From Deltaproteobacteria bacterium HGW-Deltaproteobacteria-8 (GTDB lineage Bacteria > Desulfobacterota > Desulfovibrionia > Desulfovibrionales > Desulfovibrionaceae): 33,334 nucleotides of DNA. A program made the translations under genes and the position numbers. Location of the stretch: positions 1 through 33,334 of the forward strand of contig PHAR01000013.1 of assembly GCA_002840405.1 (NCBI GenBank). The letters are read 5' to 3'. Below are positions 30,884-33,334 of the stretch, piece by piece. Below the pieces are notes generated by a model, which was given only the letters and a program-made list of their open reading frames with translations, was not told the DNA's origin and ran no database searches. Positions within the stretch are counted from its first letter, which is position 1, and the number at the start of each line of letters is the position of its first letter.

Positions 30884-30970
30884 CGCCCCCTCCCCGCACG
30901 TGCCAAACACCCGCATACTGCCCCCCCCCCCACGCCCCTAGCACTTGCCCACGTCAGAGCGCAGCCTCTA
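30880..30970 (+). repeat. 91-bp direct repeat, copy 1
   Basis: Aligns without gaps to 31878-31968 (offset 998 bases). It begins at the stop codon of the 215-aa gene. An 11-base C run (30921-30931) replaces the mixed sequence found in copy 2. No coding function is evident. Confidence 0.7.
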
Positions 30971-31147
30971 AGCCGTACGTTGCCATATATGCCCGCTGGC
31001 GGGCCTCACGGCCCGCACCTTGCGGCGCAAGGGCGGAGTGGCGGTCGGAGAGAAGGGGGGAGCAAGCTGCCGTTAGACTTCTGGGCCTTGACCATTCGCC
31101 AAAAGGGAAATAAGTGACTGGTAATAACGCTTTTTTGTGGGGCTGTG

Positions 31148-31837
31148 ATGTTCAAGAGACAGAGAAGGTTTGGCCGGTCAAAGAGAACCAAGCGCAAAAA
31201 TGTAACGAATGACTTTTTACGTCAACTCTACCTCGACACGAGAAAGTCATATCTCGCCACGCAGTGCGAGCAATCGAACCTGAGAGATAAATATATCTTG
31301 ACCTTGTCGGCGGCGGCCCTCGCCCTGTCGATAACATACATCGAAAAAATAGCTCCCCTTGGTGAAGCGATTTGGGTGCCATTGTTAATATTTTCATGGG
31401 TCCTTTTCGCGTTGCCCCTTCTCTTCACTGTCTTTTCATTCCACTACACGGTTGATTCTTACAACGATTTCCTAAATCAGTTAGATGGAAAGTTCGATGC
31501 TGGAGAAGAATTGGAAGGACTTAGCTCTCCGTTAACCAAAAGAGTTGACACCTTGAACCGTTTGTCAGTGTGTATTTTTGCGGCTGGAATTTTGGCATTC
31601 AGCCTTTTTGCTGCTGTTAATATCTTGCAGAGGTCACCGGCGCAGCCTTTTTTAAACCAGGAGGGAACAATGAGCGAGAAGAAACCAACACAGCCAACAC
31701 GGCCACCGCAATCACCACCGAAGCCATCACCGGGACGTGATGGAGGTCTCGGACGCGACTCCGGGATTGAGAAGAAGGGCGGCGTCAATGAGGGGATGCC
31801 CCCTCGCAACCCGCCATCCTCTGGACCAAAGAAGTAG
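31148..31837 (+). CDS. Three-helix membrane protein with proline-rich tail
   Basis: A 229-aa protein from ATG 31148. Basic N-terminus, an amphipathic helix (DFLRQLYLDTRKSYLATQ), then helices at about 47-63, 72-98 and 139-161, and a tail from residue 175 rich in Pro, Gly and Lys (KPTQPTRPPQSPPKP). Family not recognised; small multi-helix proteins of this sort occur as effectors in phage-defence systems, which is only a suggestion here. An in-frame start with a strong ribosome site lies before the tail. A terminator-like hairpin follows. Confidence 0.6.
   Translation: MFKRQRRFGRSKRTKRKNVTNDFLRQLYLDTRKSYLATQCEQSNLRDKYILTLSAAALALSITYIEKIAPLGEAIWVPLLIFSWVLFALPLLFTVFSFHYTVDSYNDFLNQLDGKFDAGEELEGLSSPLTKRVDTLNRLSVCIFAAGILAFSLFAAVNILQRSPAQPFLNQEGTMSEKKPTQPTRPPQSPPKPSPGRDGGLGRDSGIEKKGGVNEGMPPRNPPSSGPKK
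31670..31837 (+). CDS. Internal in-frame start giving a 55-aa proline-rich peptide
   Basis: AGGAGGG at 31659-31665 precedes ATG 31670 in the frame of the membrane protein, so the proline-rich tail (MSEKKPTQPTRPPQSPPKP...) could be made as a separate soluble peptide. Alternatively, two genes became fused. The site is stronger than that of the full-length gene. Confidence 0.5.
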   Translation: MSEKKPTQPTRPPQSPPKPSPGRDGGLGRDSGIEKKGGVNEGMPPRNPPSSGPKK

Positions 31838-31847
31838 CTTGAATCAG

Positions 31848-31877
31848 GGGGGGGCTTCCATCGCAGGGAGCTCCCCC
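31848..31877 (+). terminator. G/C-rich hairpin after the proline-tail gene
   Basis: Arms 31848-31859 and 31866-31877 pair with two wobbles around a six-base loop, ten bases after the stop. Only TT follows, so termination strength is uncertain. Confidence 0.4.
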
Positions 31878-31968
31878 TTGACTCCCCCGCCCAGCACATG
31901 CCAAATATCCGCATACTGCCCAAATCCCCACGCCCCTGACATCTGTCCGCGTTAGAGCGCGGCCCCTG
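31878..31968 (+). repeat. 91-bp direct repeat, copy 2
   Basis: Second copy of the element at 30880, lying after the second cargo gene. Most positions agree, for example TGCCAAA, CCGCATACTG and ACGCCCCT are conserved. Marks the end of the cargo block before the lysis genes. Confidence 0.7.
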
Positions 31969-32081
31969 CCAACGTAGTCTCCACCACGGATGCGGCGCTT
32001 CGCCGCCTCAACCCCTCCCGCCTCCTCCCGGCCAGCGCCAAGCCGGGGGGAGGCACCGGAGGAGAACCGTGGAGACTCGAC

Positions 32082-32534
32082 ATGCGACACATCAACCGCC
32101 AGGGCCTGGACCTGATCCTCGTCAGTGAGGAGTTGCGCCTGGAGGCCTACCGTTGCCCGGCTGGCGTTTGGACCATCGGCTGGGGCCATACCGGGCCTGA
32201 CGTTTACCCCGGTCTGGTCATCACCGAGGCCCTGGCGATTCTGTTTAAGCAGGCTGACCTCGAACGCTTCGAGGCCGCTGTTGAGAATGCGCTCGAAGTC
32301 CCTGTCACAGGCAATCAGTTCTCTGCGCTTGTCTCCTTCGCCTTCAACGTTGGGGATGAAGCCTTCCGTGACTCGACCCTGCTCAACAAGCTGAACACCG
32401 GCGACATCAAGGGTGCGGCGGCGGAGTTCAAGCGCTGGGTGCACTCAAAGGGCCGCCTCCAGCCTGGCCTGGTGACCCGCCGCGCAGCCGAGCGCGAGCT
32501 GTTCCTGACACCTGGCGACGGAGATCCCGCATGA
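32082..32534 (+). CDS. GH24 phage lysozyme (endolysin)
   Basis: A 150-aa muramidase. The catalytic pattern E16-x8-C25-x5-T31 is visible, with TIGWGHT and, later, FSALVSFAFNVG and R-R-x-AE-REL motifs of the T4/P21-type family. The middle catalytic residue is Cys instead of Asp, a known variant in this family. No signal-anchor is seen, so export would need the adjacent holin. GGAGGAGAACC upstream supports ATG 32082. Replaces the transglycosylase of PL. Confidence 0.88.
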   Translation: MRHINRQGLDLILVSEELRLEAYRCPAGVWTIGWGHTGPDVYPGLVITEALAILFKQADLERFEAAVENALEVPVTGNQFSALVSFAFNVGDEAFRDSTLLNKLNTGDIKGAAAEFKRWVHSKGRLQPGLVTRRAAERELFLTPGDGDPA

Positions 32535-32794
32535 TCCTCCCGCGCGCCTTCAATTCCAGTCCCGTGCCGACCGAGGCCCACACCGCCCTGGTGCTGGCCG
32601 CCTTCATCGCTCTCGTGACCTTCCAGACCGTTGCCTTGTGGAAAGGTCAGGAGTTCAGCGCAGCCGCCTTTGGCGAGGCGCTGGGCATCATCCTGGGCGG
32701 CGGGGGCGTGGCCGCGCTGGGCCAAAGCTACCTCACCCGCGCGCGCGGGCAGATAACCGGCGGCAACGTCCGCCCCGACAACCCGGACAAGTAG
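32531..32794 (+). CDS. Small membrane protein, putative holin
   Basis: An 87-aa protein; ATG 32531 overlaps the lysozyme stop (ATGA). One helix at about 18-37, then a Gly-rich hydrophobic segment (ALGIILGGGGVAALG) that may be a second helix, and a polar tail. Holin function inferred from position between lysozyme and spanins. Confidence 0.6.
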   Translation: MILPRAFNSSPVPTEAHTALVLAAFIALVTFQTVALWKGQEFSAAAFGEALGIILGGGGVAALGQSYLTRARGQITGGNVRPDNPDK

Positions 32795-32803
32795 GAGGCA
32801 CCT

Positions 32804-33334
32804 GTGGACCTGACCACCCTCGCATCAAAACCCGGCGCGAAGCTGGCTCTTGGCCTTGGCGGCGCTTTGCTTGTGCTGCTGCTCTGCCTGGCCTGCGCCT
32901 GGGGCGGCTACCGCCACGGGTTCACCACGGCCACGGACAAGGGCGATGCCAAGTACGCCAAGCTGGAGGCCGCACAAGAGGCCGCCAACCGCCTGGCCAG
33001 CGACACCGCCCGGCGCATCGTGGACGCCGAGGTCATCCGCCGCGACAAGCTGGCCGAGGAGTTGGCCGACGCCCGCACAACCATTGCGGCCCAGGGCCGC
33101 GCAATCACCAACCGGAGGATTGAAGATGCGTCGCGCTCTGTTGTTGCTGTTGATGGCCATTGCACTTTCGGCCCTGGCTGGGTGGGGCTGTACAATGAGT
33201 CCTGGGGCTTCGGCCACGGCGATCCAGCCGGTCCCGCCGCCGCCCCCGGCCCTGGTGGAGAAGCCGGAGCAATACCGACCGCTCAAGCCGGGGAGTTTCG
33301 ACAAGGCGGAGTGACCCCGGAGGATATCCAGGTG
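32804..33334 (+). CDS. Inner-membrane spanin subunit (Rz-like), 3' end cut by window edge
   Basis: GTG 32804 with AGGAGG upstream, open for 177 codons to the window end. N-terminal helix at about 18-37 (LGGALLVLLLCLACAW), then an Ala/Glu/Arg-rich coiled-coil region. Homologue of the PL gene at 1-537. The final GGAGGA followed by GTG at the very end could be the ribosome site and start of the next gene. Confidence 0.75.
   Translation, partial: MDLTTLASKPGAKLALGLGGALLVLLLCLACAWGGYRHGFTTATDKGDAKYAKLEAAQEAANRLASDTARRIVDAEVIRRDKLAEELADARTTIAAQGRAITNRRIEDASRSVVAVDGHCTFGPGWVGLYNESWGFGHGDPAGPAAAPGPGGEAGAIPTAQAGEFRQGGVTPEDIQV
33126..33314 (+). CDS. Outer-membrane spanin lipoprotein (Rz1-like), nested
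   Basis: A 62-aa lipoprotein-like product in a second frame of the i-spanin gene, with Cys22 after the signal region and a run of five prolines. GGAGG before ATG 33126. Nearly identical to PL 21-209. Confidence 0.75.
   Translation: MRRALLLLLMAIALSALAGWGCTMSPGASATAIQPVPPPPPALVEKPEQYRPLKPGSFDKAE

Noticed and set aside
30880-31968. Direct repeats considered as a CRISPR array
   Set aside because: Only two imperfect copies, 998 bases apart, with a gene between them and no cas genes.

Overview
The window is a high-GC stretch holding parts of two related Mu-like (transposable) prophages that point away from each other, with about 5.9 kb of host DNA between them. The left prophage (PL) runs from its left end near 14677 down to position 1, with its early, middle and lysis genes on the minus strand. 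The right prophage (PR) runs from its left end near 20567 up to 33334, with the same kind of gene order on the plus strand. High GC, a diheme cytochrome c of the DHC type and Mu-like phages of this gene content fit a Desulfovibrionales-like proteobacterium; this taxonomic placement is an inference.

PL and PR share the same control region. Each has a divergently transcribed CI/LexA-type repressor, three copies of a 9-bp operator-like word at identical spacing, a matching early promoter, and a left end with three transposase-site-like motifs at Mu-like spacing plus 11-bp iterons. The early operons then carry a small regulator, a Ner-like gene, transposase A, ATPase B, a winged-helix gene, a 62-aa gene, DUF3164, an HU-like gene, Gp16 and a zinc-binding HTH gene. 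The modules are mosaic. The first 65 or so residues of A are nearly the same in both, but the catalytic parts of A and all of B are divergent. PL carries many small genes that PR lacks. PR shows deletions that fuse DUF3164 to a headless HU gene and that truncate a Mor-like activator.

Between the middle genes and the lysis genes both prophages carry accessory cargo. PL has a secreted PD-(D/E)XK-nuclease-like protein with its own terminator. PR has an AT-rich two-gene cassette (349-aa soluble protein plus 215-aa four-helix membrane protein, with a RexA/RexB-like layout) followed by a three-helix membrane protein whose proline-rich tail can be made separately from an internal start. Each PR cargo unit is followed by a copy of the same 91-bp direct repeat. 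The lysis cassettes are swapped: holin plus lytic transglycosylase in PL, GH24 lysozyme plus small membrane protein in PR. Both end in an Rz/Rz1-like pair with the outer spanin nested inside the inner one.

The host segment encodes, all on the minus strand, a small exported protein, a diheme cytochrome c, a TFIIB-type zinc-ribbon protein, a P-type cation ATPase, a gene remnant and an AbrB-family permease whose 3' end carries a deletion and frameshift next to the PL left end. The first and last 79 bases of the window are perfect reverse complements, both lying in the spanin genes, so the window is probably a contig that stops where the two prophages become indistinguishable.
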